A stretch of DNA of 64,000 nucleotides from contig NC_092354.1 in the NCBI RefSeq assembly GCF_963676685.1, forward strand, positions 15,692,746 through 15,756,745, written 5' to 3'. The position numbers and the translations under genes are program-made. This document shows positions 46,601 through 55,406 of this stretch, piece by piece; the first letter of the stretch is position 1, and the number at the start of each line of letters is the position of its first letter. The DNA is from Mytilus edulis (lineage: Eukaryota > Mollusca > Bivalvia > Mytilida > Mytilidae). The notes below the pieces were generated by a model that saw nothing but the letters and a program-made list of their open reading frames with translations, was not told the origin of the DNA and made no database searches.

Positions 46601-49600
46601 TGAAGGAATACTACAGACTTGTAAACAAAATAACAGTCCATACTGAGCACCAAAAGATCACTCCTTATAAAAATGACGCAAAAATAGCAATTTCTTGTAT
46701 GAACAGAAAACATCACAAAAGGACATTGAATTTTCTTTTCAATTTGTTTGGCAGTAGATATTCATTTAATATATTTAGCTACATAGACCTTCTATTATGA
46801 ATGGGCTATCGAGACATTGTTTTTTTTTGTTTTGTTTTTTTTACAAATGTGGCTTCTATGTGATCTGTATGTGAATATACTATCTGTCAGACCTGATAAA
46901 CAACGCTTCGTGAGTACCATTGAAATTAACAAATGCTGTATGTTTTGGCTATTATACTACAAACAAACAAATGGAAGTTTTTAACGACCTTGATTGGCTA
47001 TACATCCCTTGCACGGTCGTTTTTTTACTACAATGCAGAATGTATTTATCTTATATGATTAACCTAGTAGCTACTGATAAATCATAAAGAAACGTATTTC
47101 CCTTTATTAGATGACAATGCTGCATTCTGTGGAAATAATGTTGTTGAAGCAGGAGAACAGTGTGACTGTGGTTATGCTGAAGATTGTACTGACAAGTGTT
47201 GTTCTGGACGAGATTCTAATGGAAACGGATGTACACTTACGGCAGGGTCCAGTTGCAGGTAATTTTGACTCTCTTGTTTCGGATTTTTTTTAAATCCGAA
47301 TATTTTGGATAGGCAACATTTATGTTATGTTTATCAATTATATCGAATATAACCGAAGAGATATTCAATATTCGTCGAATTGTTAATATCGGACATAAAA
47401 GACGGGCACAATGAAACAGACGGAAAGATTCATGCAATATATATCAGCGTGGTCAACTTTTTTCTATCATACCTTCAGATGAGTTTTAATTTCGAGGGAT
47501 ATTCTGTGAAGACGTCATTATAATAGCATTATTTAAAATTTCAGCATGTTCTAAAGTACATAGCTTGCATCTTTTAGTTAATAAGACTGTCTTCCCAAAA
47601 TTAGTTTAAATTAGTTTAAAATCATGGAACTATACATAAAAATATACTTGCATAAATATGCAAATACCAAGGTTTAACATAGAGTTATTCAGATAAAACA
47701 TACAAAAAACTCAAAAATAAGATTCAGGAAACCTGAAGAGTGTTTTTCAAAAAGTGTTTTACCAATGTTGTAAACTCATCCATGTTGAATACAAGCATAT
47801 AAAAGGGAATCACAACAAAAACAAATATAAGACTAAGTGCGTTGAAAGTTTATACGTCCTCTCTTTATCTTTGATTGTAAATTGACTCTTTTTGTAGTCC
47901 GTCACAAGGTAGCTGTTGCGATCCACAAACATGTGCACCAGTCACAGATGGTCGCCAATGTATACCAGAAACAGACTGTGCTGCAGCGTCTTATTGTACA
48001 TATCCTTTTTATTATATCTCTATTGTGTTGTTTCAGAAAAGGAAGAAGGTTTGGTACCATTAAAACGTCTAATCCCGCTGCAATTGTTTTGCACCTCACC
48101 TGAGTCAGGAATCTGATGTTCAGTGGTTGTTGTTTGTTTGTGTGGTTCATAAGTGTTTTTCGTTTCTTGTTTTTATATAGATTAGACCATTGGTTTTCCC
48201 GTTTAAATGGTTTTAAACTTGTAATGTGTGGAGTCCTTTATAGCTTGCTGTTAGGTGTGAGCCAATGCTCCGTGTTGAAGGCTATACCTTGACCTATTAT
48301 GGTTTACTTTTATAAATCGTTGACCTTCAACGTTTCAATTTTCAAGATTTTTCAAAATTTCAAGATTTTATTGTAAAGCAACGCTCAGACACATATATGT
48401 GTAACGTGAGGTAAACATATAATATTAAACATGAACTAGAAACACTAAGCCCATGTGTTAAATTAAGTGTATTTCAGTTCTAGTTTTAGTTTGTAACCCG
48501 GATTTGTTTTTTTTTCAATCGATTTATCAATTTCGAACAGCGATACTGTTGCTTTTATCTAAGAATACTAAAATAGTCAGATACGCAGATATTTGTAGTT
48601 ATGTACCGGATCAGTTTGTTCGAAGATAGACTTTGTAAACCAGAACAAAGTAACATGGGTAGAGTGCCTTGTAGAATCATACGGTGATACGGTTGGTGAC
48701 AAGGAAAAACAATGTCTGCTAGGTTGCAGTAAGAGTTACTTATCGTTTTCGTTATATTAAGTTAGAATTGCACTTGCATATATTTAATACAGAGCACTTA
48801 CTGACCAATTGCATTTGTTGTTCTTAAATGTCCTTTTAAACATGGTTTTATCTATCTTTTCCAGAAATGACGATACTATTTCTATAGAAATATACATTTC
48901 CCCCTTGAAATGATACATGTGACATATGTGCCTAAAAGTTAAGATAGTCTGATAGAAAATATAGAATGTTTTAACGAGATATAAAAATAAGAAGATGTGC
49001 TTCGATTGCAATTGAGAAAACTCTCTATAAGAGACCAAATGACAAAGAAATTAACAGGTATAGGTCACCGTATGGCCTTCAACAATGAGTCAAACCCATA
49101 CCACATAGTCAGCTATAAATGGCACCGAAATGACAAATGTGTAAATCAATTCAAACGTAAACCTGACTTACAGTTGTCTCATTGGCATTCATACCACATC
49201 TTCTTTTTTTATATTTACAGTACTCGCAGTTATTGACACGTATTCAAAGACAATTACAAAAAATAAAAACATCGTGCATTTAAGACTAAAATATCAATCA
49301 GTACACATCCATCGCCCAATCAATTTAGTGTAAATACGTTATTAACATGGCCTTGAAATGTATGTCTTCATTTGGGAGGTAACAATGTCATCAATTTGAT
49401 TGGTCAATCTGTCAAAAATAACATTTATGAGCATGCGCTGTGTGTACGGTAGTGATTTTACTTGGTAAACAGAAAAGTAATGCATGATATCTGCTAATTT
49501 TGCACTGGCGGTGCTAAAATTTTAATTATTTTGTAGAGGTAAATAACACCGATACATGTTACAGTTCCGATGGGGATCTTAAACCCGGACCATTCCGCTC

Positions 49601-51013
49601 GTTATTACAAGAAATAAAGAATGCAACACTTAGTGAAAACGTAAAGCTTTCTGCAGGTTTGTGTACATGTATTTTTATAAAATATTTTTTACAATCGCAG
49701 TTTAAACATAATTATGATAATTTTTATCTAAGAGCAGACTATAGGTGCGTGAAATGGACATTAAAAGAAAACAGTGTGTTTGTAGATATTAATGATCAAT
49801 AAATTTTGAACCCTTTTAACAAATGATTCTTTTCTATAATCGTTTTGTATGTAAATATTTCCTGCACTCTTGGTAAAATTTTAACCGACTCACTTATTCT
49901 GGATAAACCAATACTTCATAATCTGGTACAGTTACTATCCATTTACTTTTCATATAGTCTTATGGTTTCGTGGAAATGCTGTTTTGTGAGTTATATTTTA
50001 TTACTTTAAATCATTGTTGTGTTATCTTTTATCAATTTATGGTATATGAAGACTCCGTTCATATCTCCATACTTTGAATGTTAATCCAGTAGCGTTTTCG
50101 TTTTATTATTAGGATCACCGTGTAACAATTATAGAGGTTACTGTGACACATTTCAACGTTGTCAGGACGTTATTGAAAAGATGGACAACTCTGCAGAATC
50201 AATCTCAGATACAAAATTTTGGATCCTTGTAAGTTCTCAAACCAATTAAATCAGTCGTTACTAGACCATACCGAGACATCGCAGGACTATGACTGAATTA
50301 AAGAACCTTTATTTTTGGCTGGATTTTTAGCATTCGTATTGTCATTTGGTCAAGTCATGCTGATTAAAAGGTGAACAGTTATCCCTGTATAATGAGGAAG
50401 TTCAGATGTAATTATTACCCGTGTATTTGAATAACAGAAATAAGATAAATCGATTATAAAATATTGCTTATAAAGACATTACAAAATATGCATGATACAA
50501 GAGGTTGTAAAATAAACATCAAAATTACGAGCCTATAATTTTGTACGTCAGACGCATGCTTATTTTGAGAAAGACTCGTCAGAGTCGCTCGAATAAAACG
50601 AAATAAAAGGTATAATAAAGTTGTGACTGTCACTTACAACCGGGTGAAGAGTTTGTTTATGTTTGATAATAGCAATGTCTTGTTATATATTATCACCATA
50701 CTTCTGTCCTCAAATATCAAACTGGCGTCTTATAATGCAGTGTCATTCAAACAATAAACACACCCTGGATATGTTTAGAAGTCATTGTTTAACCAGATAA
50801 CTCAAAAAGAGGTTGACATATACAATAAAGATAAACAGATAGAAAAGTAAAAGTAAATGCAACTAGTGTTAACCATAAATATATTCATATCTTGAAATAT
50901 GTATTGACTTTTCTAATATTGTTTTCATTCTTTTACCTTTTTATCAGTTTAATATATATTTTTTTCAGAAACATTGGTGGATTGTACTGCTATTAGCTAA
51001 AGGACTGTTTTAG
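31606..51013 (+). CDS. ADAM10-type disintegrin-metalloprotease, predicted catalytically dead
   Basis: About 16 exons and ~750 codons, the length of animal ADAM10. Order: signal peptide; prodomain with [10 protein letters not shown] and [10 protein letters not shown]; furin-type RHKR; metalloprotease domain; disintegrin; Cys-rich region; membrane-proximal [14 protein letters not shown]; truncated membrane segment. Active ADAM10 is a membrane zinc protease that sheds Notch and other ectodomains. Here the zinc motif is [11 protein letters not shown]: three zinc His are kept, but the general-base Glu is Gln (CAA at 43199-43201). The NYIM Met-turn is kept. The protein ends ...[13 protein letters not shown], losing most of the membrane helix and the tail. 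Exons and phases: 31606-31663, 31982-32120, 32593-32702, 34307-34490, ~38274-38508, 39529-39684, 40544-40690, 42346-42547, 43053-43225, 45452-45650, 47111-47258, 47898-47995, 48599-48728, 49537-49656, 50113-50228, 50969-51013. Uncertain points: start of exon 5 and a missing link between exons 12 and 13. Confidence 0.88.
31982..32120 (+). CDS. ADAM10-like exon 2: prodomain start
   Basis: Enters with 2 bases completing Asp. [17 protein letters not shown] and HLRSKRS align with the LNKYIRHYEGLSY..KR region of ADAM10. The ATG at 31906 in the same frame lies upstream of the acceptor and is not needed. Confidence 0.82.
32593..32702 (+). CDS. ADAM10-like exon 3: prodomain
   Basis: Acceptor TTCTTTTCAG. 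Encodes [11 protein letters not shown] and [12 protein letters not shown], matching RDTSLFSDEF and DTSHIYTGHI of ADAM10. Leaves 1 base; donor GTATAG. Confidence 0.88.
33430..33825 (+). mobile_element. Retroelement 3' tail (family A), 5'-truncated, in ADAM intron 3
   Basis: It starts within the last codons of the reverse transcriptase ('catcacgagttgcttgaccg', 'tgatatcggatatgttcctt'), then has the full tail 'gagcacctgagatcacccct', 'ctatgttgtgtcacatgtac' and 'tttgactgtccctctggtat'. It is co-terminal with 58299-59550. Confidence 0.85.
33825..33935 (-). repeat. Family F repeat end, antisense
   Basis: 'gattcgagcgtcactgatga', 'agacgaaacgcgcgtctggc' and 'tttagtcctggtatctatga', directly after the family A tail. 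Nearly identical to 14935-15020. Confidence 0.75.
34010..34215. repeat. CAA-rich microsatellite
   Basis: AACAAC runs broken by 'gatacagataataaac' units. It causes overlapping low-complexity open frames on both strands that are not genes. It ends about 90 bp before ADAM10-like exon 4. Confidence 0.9.
34307..34490 (+). CDS. ADAM10-like exon 4: prodomain
   Basis: Acceptor [32 protein letters not shown] and [10 protein letters not shown] align with GSVIDGRFEGFI, TFYVEPAERY and HSVIYHEDDI of ADAM10. Leaves 2 bases; donor GTACAT. Confidence 0.9.
34491..38257. other. ADAM10-like intron 4
   Basis: About 3.8 kb, very AT-rich. It contains the antisense LINE fragment at 35590-36080 and a retroelement tail scrap (37660-37790, antisense). 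No further exon recognised, though a small one could be missed. Confidence 0.5.
35590..36080 (-). pseudogene. Decayed LINE (non-LTR) polyprotein C-terminus
   Basis: The minus-strand translation gives [40 protein letters not shown] and [20 protein letters not shown], with stops between. The C-x2-C-x(n)-EDHSFLNC pattern is typical of the region after the reverse transcriptase of CR1/jockey-type LINEs. Only the C-terminal end is recognisable. Confidence 0.5.
38274..38508 (+). CDS. ADAM10-like exon 5: prodomain end, 5' border uncertain
   Basis: The frame is open through [16 protein letters not shown] and [17 protein letters not shown] to the donor GTAATA at 38509 (phase 0). Acceptors compatible with the previous exon's phase are at 38257-38258 and 38272-38273, both with poor pyrimidine tracts. 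The better-looking GCAG at 38369-38370 is out of phase. The GGCA cysteine-switch segment of ADAM10 is not visible. Confidence 0.5.
39075..39475 (+). repeat. Dispersed repeat (family C/H), copy 2, ADAM intron 5
   Basis: 'cataagaagatgtggtatga', 'caactctccatccaagtcac', 'aacgagaaatgagaaacact' and 'tcacaacatagaaagacaca' are shared with 25785-26170. It ends about 50 bp before exon 6. Confidence 0.82.
39529..39684 (+). CDS. ADAM10-like exon 6: furin site and start of protease domain
   Basis: Strong acceptor (T-rich, CTTGCAG). RTLDRHKRG gives a furin-type RHKR site, then [16 protein letters not shown] aligns with NTCQLYIQTDHLFF of ADAM10. 52 codons, phase 0-0. Confidence 0.9.
40544..40690 (+). CDS. 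ADAM10-like exon 7: metalloprotease domain
   Basis: [17 protein letters not shown] and [12 protein letters not shown] align with ISSHVKAIDTIYQTTDF and ISFMVKRIRI. 49 codons, phase 0-0, donor GTGAGT. Confidence 0.9.
40860..41200 (+). repeat. Retroelement tail pieces (family E, then family A-like)
   Basis: 'cagtgttgactgttgtaccg', 'tccattcgtttgatatgtta' and 'gcactttccgttttgaattt' give family E. Next comes 'atggttaaccgttatgggat', the end of a family A-like reverse transcriptase frame. Confidence 0.55.
41488..41600. repeat. Imperfect palindrome, ~45-bp arms
   Basis: 'gctaatatctaaagttgtca' plus 'acc' at about 41490 is mirrored by 'ggttgacaacttttgatatt' at about 41574. Both enclose a 'gggttattc'/'gaataacc' pair. 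Confidence 0.7.
42346..42547 (+). CDS. ADAM10-like exon 8: metalloprotease domain
   Basis: [28 protein letters not shown] and GSLGLAWM align with [27 protein letters not shown] and GVLGLAW. Acceptor CAACTTAG, donor GTAAGT; leaves 1 base. Confidence 0.92.
43053..43225 (+). CDS. ADAM10-like exon 9: zinc motif with Glu-to-Gln
   Basis: [35 protein letters not shown] and [12 protein letters not shown], continued by HDSG in the next exon. The HExxHxxGxxH motif has Gln at the catalytic position (CAA, 43199-43201), one base from GAA. Acceptor TTTTTCAG, donor GTAAGT. Confidence 0.94.
43668..44005 (+). repeat. Dispersed repeat (family C/H), copy 3, ADAM intron 9
   Basis: 'gatataagaagttgtggtat', 'tccaagtcacaatttgtaaa' and 'gcgggttttcaacgttttat', the same order as 25785-26170 with more divergence. 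Confidence 0.72.
44870..45055 (+). mobile_element. Retroelement 3' tail (family A) in ADAM intron 9
   Basis: 'cgtgttgctcagtctttagt', 'catggtgttgttagtttatt' and 'tttgaatgtcctatgtgtat' give the family A end, diverged. Confidence 0.6.
45452..45650 (+). CDS. ADAM10-like exon 10: third zinc His and Met-turn
   Basis: [30 protein letters not shown] and [17 protein letters not shown] align closely with ADAM10 (HDSGTEC, NGNYIMYARATSG, KFSLCSIRNIS). Leaves 1 base. Confidence 0.93.
45690..45845 (-). mobile_element. Retroelement 3' tail (family A), antisense, ADAM intron 10
   Basis: 'attcaaactcatagataaaa', 'actgacaacgccatttc', 'caacaatagtacacaaaa' and 'gactaagcaacacgaac'. It starts about 40 bp after exon 10. 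Confidence 0.68.
46190..46345 (+). repeat. Dispersed repeat, related to 1770-1940
   Basis: 'gagattaccaatggtaatct', 'ttcgctattttacctatagc' and 'gcttagtttctagcgataat' follow the order of the reverse complement of 1770-1940. Confidence 0.5.
47111..47258 (+). CDS. ADAM10-like exon 11: disintegrin domain
   Basis: [26 protein letters not shown] and [10 protein letters not shown] align with [26 protein letters not shown] and KCKLKPGKQC. Leaves 2 bases. Confidence 0.93.
47898..47995 (+). CDS. ADAM10-like exon 12: disintegrin domain, 3' side abuts a repeat
   Basis: [20 protein letters not shown] and [12 protein letters not shown] align with SPSQGPCCTAQCAF and RDDSDCAREG. A possible donor GTACAT is at 47996 (leaves 1 base). 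Repeat family C/H starts within about 15 bp. Without splicing, the frame stops inside the repeat. Confidence 0.8.
48005..48345 (-). repeat. Dispersed repeat (family C/H), copy 4, directly behind ADAM exon 12
   Basis: The reverse complement of the family order: 'ctattgtgttgtttcag', 'accattaaaacgtctaatcc', 'cttgctgttaggtgtgagcc' and 'tattatggtttacttttata'. The left edge lies within about 15 bp of the last recognisable exon 12 codon. Confidence 0.82.
48475..48560 (+). repeat. Family G tail end
   Basis: 'ttagtttgtaacccggattt', 'caatcgatttatcaatttcg' and 'atactgttgcttttat' match the end of 13440-13770. It lies 40 bp before ADAM10-like exon 13. Confidence 0.6.
48599..48728 (+). CDS. ADAM10-like exon 13: Cys-rich region
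   Basis: Acceptor TTTGTAG, read in phase 0: [23 protein letters not shown] and KEKQCLLGC, aligning with QCAGSICEKYGL, ECTCASSDG and KELCHVCC. Leaves 1 base; donor GTAAGA. Confidence 0.82.
48983..49213. repeat. Short repeat with inverted ends (family C)
   Basis: Left 'aaaataagaagatgtg' and right 'accacatcttcttttttta' are inverted copies. The centre has 'ggccttcaacaatgagtcaa' and 'tagtcagctataaatggcac', shared with 10365-10525. Confidence 0.65.
49537..49656 (+). CDS. ADAM10-like exon 14: Cys-rich region
   Basis: [20 protein letters not shown] through ENVKLSAG; corresponds to the STCASTGSVQ..ITLQPG segment. Enters with 2 bases, leaves 1. Confidence 0.82.
50113..50228 (+). CDS. ADAM10-like exon 15: membrane-proximal region
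   Basis: [19 protein letters not shown] aligns with GSPCNDFRGYCDVFMRC, followed by KFWIL. Donor GTAAGT, phase 0. Confidence 0.92.
50520..50645 (+). repeat. Family F repeat fragment
   Basis: 'cctataattttgtacgtcag', 'aaagactcgtcagagtcgct' and 'ataataaagttgtgactgtc'. It lies in the last ADAM10-like intron. Confidence 0.55.
50969..51013 (+). CDS. ADAM10-like exon 16: truncated membrane segment and stop
   Basis: After [24 protein letters not shown] and TAG at 51011-51013. HWWIVLL matches HWWAVLL at the start of the ADAM10 membrane helix. The helix is cut short and the cytosolic tail is absent. Confidence 0.85.
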   Translation, partial: KHWWIVLLLAKGLF

Positions 51014-51109
51014 TTTCAAGTGTCGTTTTGTTGAACATTTTGTTAAATCATTGACTTAAATCAAAGTTAATTATATGCATGTTCGTCGACATTAAAACAA
51101 TCTACAACA

Positions 51110-51115
51110 AATAAA
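51110..51115 (+). terminator. Poly(A) signal of the ADAM10-like gene
   Basis: AATAAA 97 nt after the stop, so the short C-terminus is a plausible natural end of the transcript. Confidence 0.6.
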
Positions 51116-51289
51116 TTTGTTGTTTATAAAACTTGTGTCATACCATCGAAGTTTCGGAGAAAATAAACGTTTGCCCTGTCCGAACTTCAAAAAAAAAAAA
51201 TTCACCTGCATATCATTTTGTTTATGATGGAAAAAGTAGTGGACATATGTATTTACACCAAAGCCTGCAGTTAAATTAACATACCAATT

Positions 51290-51400
51290 GTTTTCGCTGT
51301 GTTGAAGGCCCATTGAAGGATGGCCTTGAGCTGGTTTCTTCTCTTTGGTCGGGTTGTCGTTTCTTTGACACATTCCCCATTTCCATTCTTAATGTTTAAA
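51290..51400 (+). mobile_element. Retroelement 3' tail (family B), short
   Basis: 'tgttgaaggcccattgaagg', 'tttggtcgggttgtcgtttc' and 'gacacattccccatttccat' match the last part of 7533-8520. Confidence 0.65.
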
Positions 51401-52084
51401 AATAAAAGATAGGATCGAAAAGAAATGAAGTGCATATCGACAAGAGCAGGTATTGAAATAAAACTGACATCGGTTAATGTAGATTAAGGAGAAGTGTCTT
51501 GATATCCAATGGGTCATATATAACTGACAGCATAAACCAAAACGACAAGATAGTTAAAAATTACAGGTTTCCGAATAGCCTTTAACAAAGAGTAAATCCT
51601 AAATCGCAGAACAGTTGCAACAATGAACAAAACCCGTACCGTAAAGTATTATCTGAAAGAATACTTTATTGACTTCATTTTTCGAAGGAATTATGGGTGT
51701 CATCATTAGTTTTAAAAATTTGCTTTATCTTATATCTCTATGTCCATTGTTACTGTTTATTCTCAATACCGTTCAATTTAAAATTTTCAGAGAGGGAAGT
51801 CGGTTTGCACACAATGTTAATTTTTTGATAAGATTGCGTAGACGCCATAGATTGTGTATGAGGCTGGGTCACGTGACTAAACTATGAATATTCATTACCC
51901 AGCTATGACGTCTCGACCGATGTCTGCTATTGACTGAAGTTCAAACTGTATTTCTTCGACTCGTTTTGATGTTATATTAGAAGGCTTCTTTTCTCAAAGT
52001 AAATTAATAGCTAATATGGAGATATTTGCATATTTTTATATAAAATGCGAGAATAAACAAAATCAACCACCATAAGCAGAAACA

Positions 52085-52395
52085 ACAACGTGTCCTCAGT
52101 ACACAGATGCCCTATCATTTTCTATGTTCAGTGGACCGTGAAAATGAGATAAATAGTTATCAAAGGCATAAAATCTCTAATTTGGCATTAAATAAGAAAG
52201 CTTATATCATAAAAAAACATGTGTACTAAGTTTCAAGTTGATTGCAACTTCATCAAAAATTACCTCGATCAAAAACTTTAACTTGAAGCGGGACAGACGG
52301 ACTGCATGACGAACGGACGAACATACGGTACGACGAACGAACGGACGCACAGACCGGAAAACATAATGCCCATAAATGGGTCATAATAACACCCA
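52085..52395 (-). repeat. Dispersed repeat (family D), antisense
   Basis: 'gtgtcctcagtacacagatg', 'tttctatgttcagtggaccg', 'tgtactaagtttcaagttga' and 'accggaaaacataatgccca' are the reverse complement order of 60402-60722. Confidence 0.75.
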
Positions 52396-53165
52396 GCACA
52401 ATACCTAAAAAAAATAGAAAAGAATAAAAAGAAAGTCAACAGCAGTCCCGCAAACAAAAAATGTAAGATAATCAGAGCTAACTACAAATGATCGAGAAAT
52501 TCTGTTCTTTGCGTATTAGCTTACAAAACGATTTTCATGCATTTTTCCATTAAACCAGTAAAAAATTCAGTTCTTTTAGATTTCATTTACTGCAATTGAT
52601 TATGTTTTTATTTAAACGCCTTGATTCGTGTGTAATAAGCAGTGTACTTTTCCAGCTCTGTAGTATTTGGATAAGGGGAAGTAATCAACATGTAAACATA
52701 ATGTAAACAAAATCCAAGTCCAGGTAAGAGTATACATGTACGTATTTTTAGAATATATACAAACAATTTACAGATGTAAATTTGTCAGGAATTCAATACA
52801 TTACTTCTTGTTGTAGTTATTTTTCATACTATACATAGAGAAATAACTTGTGACCCTTTCCGTGCTAACTAGATAGAACTTGTATTAAACCGTATACGGC
52901 TGTAAATAATTTATCGTAACTACGATCTATTTTTAGATAAGGTGTGTATAAATGAATGAAATGAGGTAAAAGAGCAACGACATCATTATTTGTTTTATTT
53001 ACATCATTAAAACAAGGATTTGTACAAGTCCTTCAGCTTGGTTAAAACAAGAAGAGGTAATTAGAGATCTTGTGTACAGTGACGACATTCGTGTACAGTT
53101 CAATCCGCGTTTAGTGTGTCAAATCATTTGCGTCATGAGATCCGTATACAGTCTAGTCTATAGAT
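52396..53165. other. No feature recognised
   Basis: AT-rich intergenic sequence. An open frame starting at 53072 has no splice or family support and runs into the element at 53251. Confidence 0.45.
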
Positions 53166-53250
53166 TATTTTCATTTTTGCTGATGTGCTTTTTGTGTATG
53201 TTTTTTTGTGTTTTTTGTTACATATTTGTTTGTGTTTGTGGTGATTATAA
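53166..53250 (+). repeat. Family E tail, left piece
   Basis: 'tgctttttgtgtatgttttt' and 'acatatttgtttgtgtttgt' ending 'ggtgatta'. It resumes at 54790 with 'taagattataacacaatgtt'; compare the uninterrupted 'gtgattaagattataacaca' at 20732. Confidence 0.75.
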
Positions 53251-54789
53251 GACCCCGTTCACACTAGCACCATTTTTCCGACGTAGTCGGTATAGTTTCG
53301 GTTTGTGCTCTTTGAACTTAAGGACGCTTAACTATGGCAACAGAATACGCATGCTCGAAAATCCTTTCTGTGATTGGACAAAATGCTGTCATGGTGGGTG
53401 ATTTGGTTGTGTTTGAAAAAAACGTCTCGTTAATTATATCGTGATGGAAAGCAAGTGAAAAACTATAAATATTTGAACTAGATCTTACAAAGATTTATAT
53501 TTTTATTAAAATAATTGTTTCTCCAATAGCTCTTTGAATCCATGACAGCTGTTTATTCGGGACAATTATATAATTTTTAATGTAAACTTTGTTGTACGAA
53601 CGTACATGACGTTTAGAACGCACCTACTCATATGAGATTTCCGCGGGGTTTTGGTGAATGTAAACAGAAAGATACGAGGACCGAGAATAGTGAACACAAA
53701 CAGAGAAAACGTTATTTTTTAAAATGGTAAATCACTTATTTAAGTATAATCGGAATATTCACAAAACAATTTGTAACGTTCTTTTGTTGGTAATTCATTG
53801 ATTTTTAGATAGTTAGAACATTGTTGTTCACAAGATGAAAGTAGTGAACGGGCGTTGCCACCAAGGACAAATTGTGTCAAACTATACAGGTTTTCAGTGC
53901 ACGACTGCAATCGCCTTCTTGTAGTAACATTCAGATGGAGATTTAATTAAAGAGGTCTGCATCATTAGTTCATTGTGCTTCTGCAGATTATCGAAATGAT
54001 AGTTTAAACATATACTCAAATTTAAATACGTCGGATATCTTTTTTAAAGATAGTTCTTGTTATCGATCTAATTTGAATCGATCTAAATAAAACCCGTTAG
54101 CGTTCACATTATCTTTAATCATAATTATATAACTATCTCTATCGGTCTAATCTGAACCACTGCGTTCACACTACAATTAAAAACGCAATCGATCTAACCT
54201 TTTTACCCGTAAAACTGTAAACACTGTGTATAAATAGAACTGATTTATCAAATTCATGTGTCGATACACTGATACACACTCTTGAAAAAAAATATGAATA
54301 AAGTTAAAATTGTGATACTGGTGTTATTGCAAGTTTCTTTAAATTTGAAAAAAATAACTGGAACAACGAAGTTACAACTCGACGCCGGAAATACTGCGGT
54401 TCCTGCAAAGAAAATAAATCAACATAAGAAAAGAAGACACAGATTTCGCAATTCTATGCAACGGCGAAGACAACATGTTTTCAGTTTGTTTTAAAGGTCT
54501 TTTAACAGAGAAATATGGGTTAAACAACGAATATCTGAGATAGTTTTGCCACTATACATGTGCATACGTTGTTTTCATTTCAATCGTACTAGTTTAAACC
54601 AATCTCTGCGTTCACATTTAAAGTAAGATCGGTTTACTTTAGATCGATTCAAACTAAACTACCTCTTTTGGTGTTTTAGTTTAGACCGATTGAAGATCGA
54701 TCCAAAGCGTTCCCATTTAGCCCTTAAACCGATCTAAAGTGAACCGGTCTAGTTTAAATCGATAAAAATGTCATAGTGTGAACGGGGTC
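53251..54789. mobile_element. 1.54-kb DNA element, GACCCCGTTCACAC ends, TAA target duplication
   Basis: The left end GACCCCGTTCACACTA is mirrored at the right (TAGTGTGAACGGGGTC). TAA flanks both sides and the family E tail around it reads as one unit once it is removed. The inner 53980-54790 is full of 'atcgatctaa', 'accgatctaaa' and 'gttcacat' motifs in both orientations (subterminal repeats). A 3-bp TWA duplication fits PIF/Harbinger-type mobilisation. An internal 70-codon frame at 54282-54494 (hydrophobic start, KKRRHRFR-rich end) is not a transposase. Confidence 0.82.
54282..54494 (+). other. 70-codon open frame inside the 1.54-kb element
   Basis: It starts with MNKVKIVILVLLQVSLNL, signal-peptide-like, and then a strongly basic tail (KKRRHRFRNSMQRRRQH). 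No homology is known to me. It may be chance or a small element-encoded peptide. Confidence 0.15.
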
Positions 54790-54835
54790 TAAGATTATAA
54801 CACAATGTTGACTGCTCTACCCTCGGAGGGCGGTA
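54790..54835 (+). repeat. Family E tail, right piece
   Basis: 'taagattataacacaatgtt' and 'gactgctctaccc' continue the tail interrupted at 53250, then diverge. Confidence 0.65.
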
Positions 54836-55406
54836 TTTTTGTTATTTTTCTTTTTCAAGTTACCGTCCTTAGAATCGAGGTTATTTGTTTTGACAGGTTG
54901 CCTTTTCTACGATAGAACATTCTGGTTATCGTTCAAGCAGCTGGATGAAGTAACATCAGTTCAATGACATGGGAGGAGGGCTGTTTTGCGATGATTTTGA
55001 CATGTTAAAAATACCCAAAATGATTCATATTTATAGAGGGTTCATACCTGAAGCATATTTGAAAAAAATCAGCTTCAAACATCACGCTTACTACGTACAG
55101 TCTTTCCATAATAGGTGAGAAATTCACATGAAAAAAAAATAATACTTTTTTCAAGCAGCCATTGAACCATGAAAATGATGTCAAGAACTGTAAACATATA
55201 CCATACGGGAAATTCGTAACATAATTTATCTGCATGCAATTTGGGTTTGTTCATTGTTAAAGGCCGTTCGTTGATCTATATAGTTTTTAACTTCTCTTGC
55301 TCATTTTGTTTACATATTGACTTACAGAAATAATTCTTACCTTTATTGTAGGAAATGATCTGTTTTTAATTTTATACTATTTATGTGTATTTTTTATCTT
55401 TTAGAA

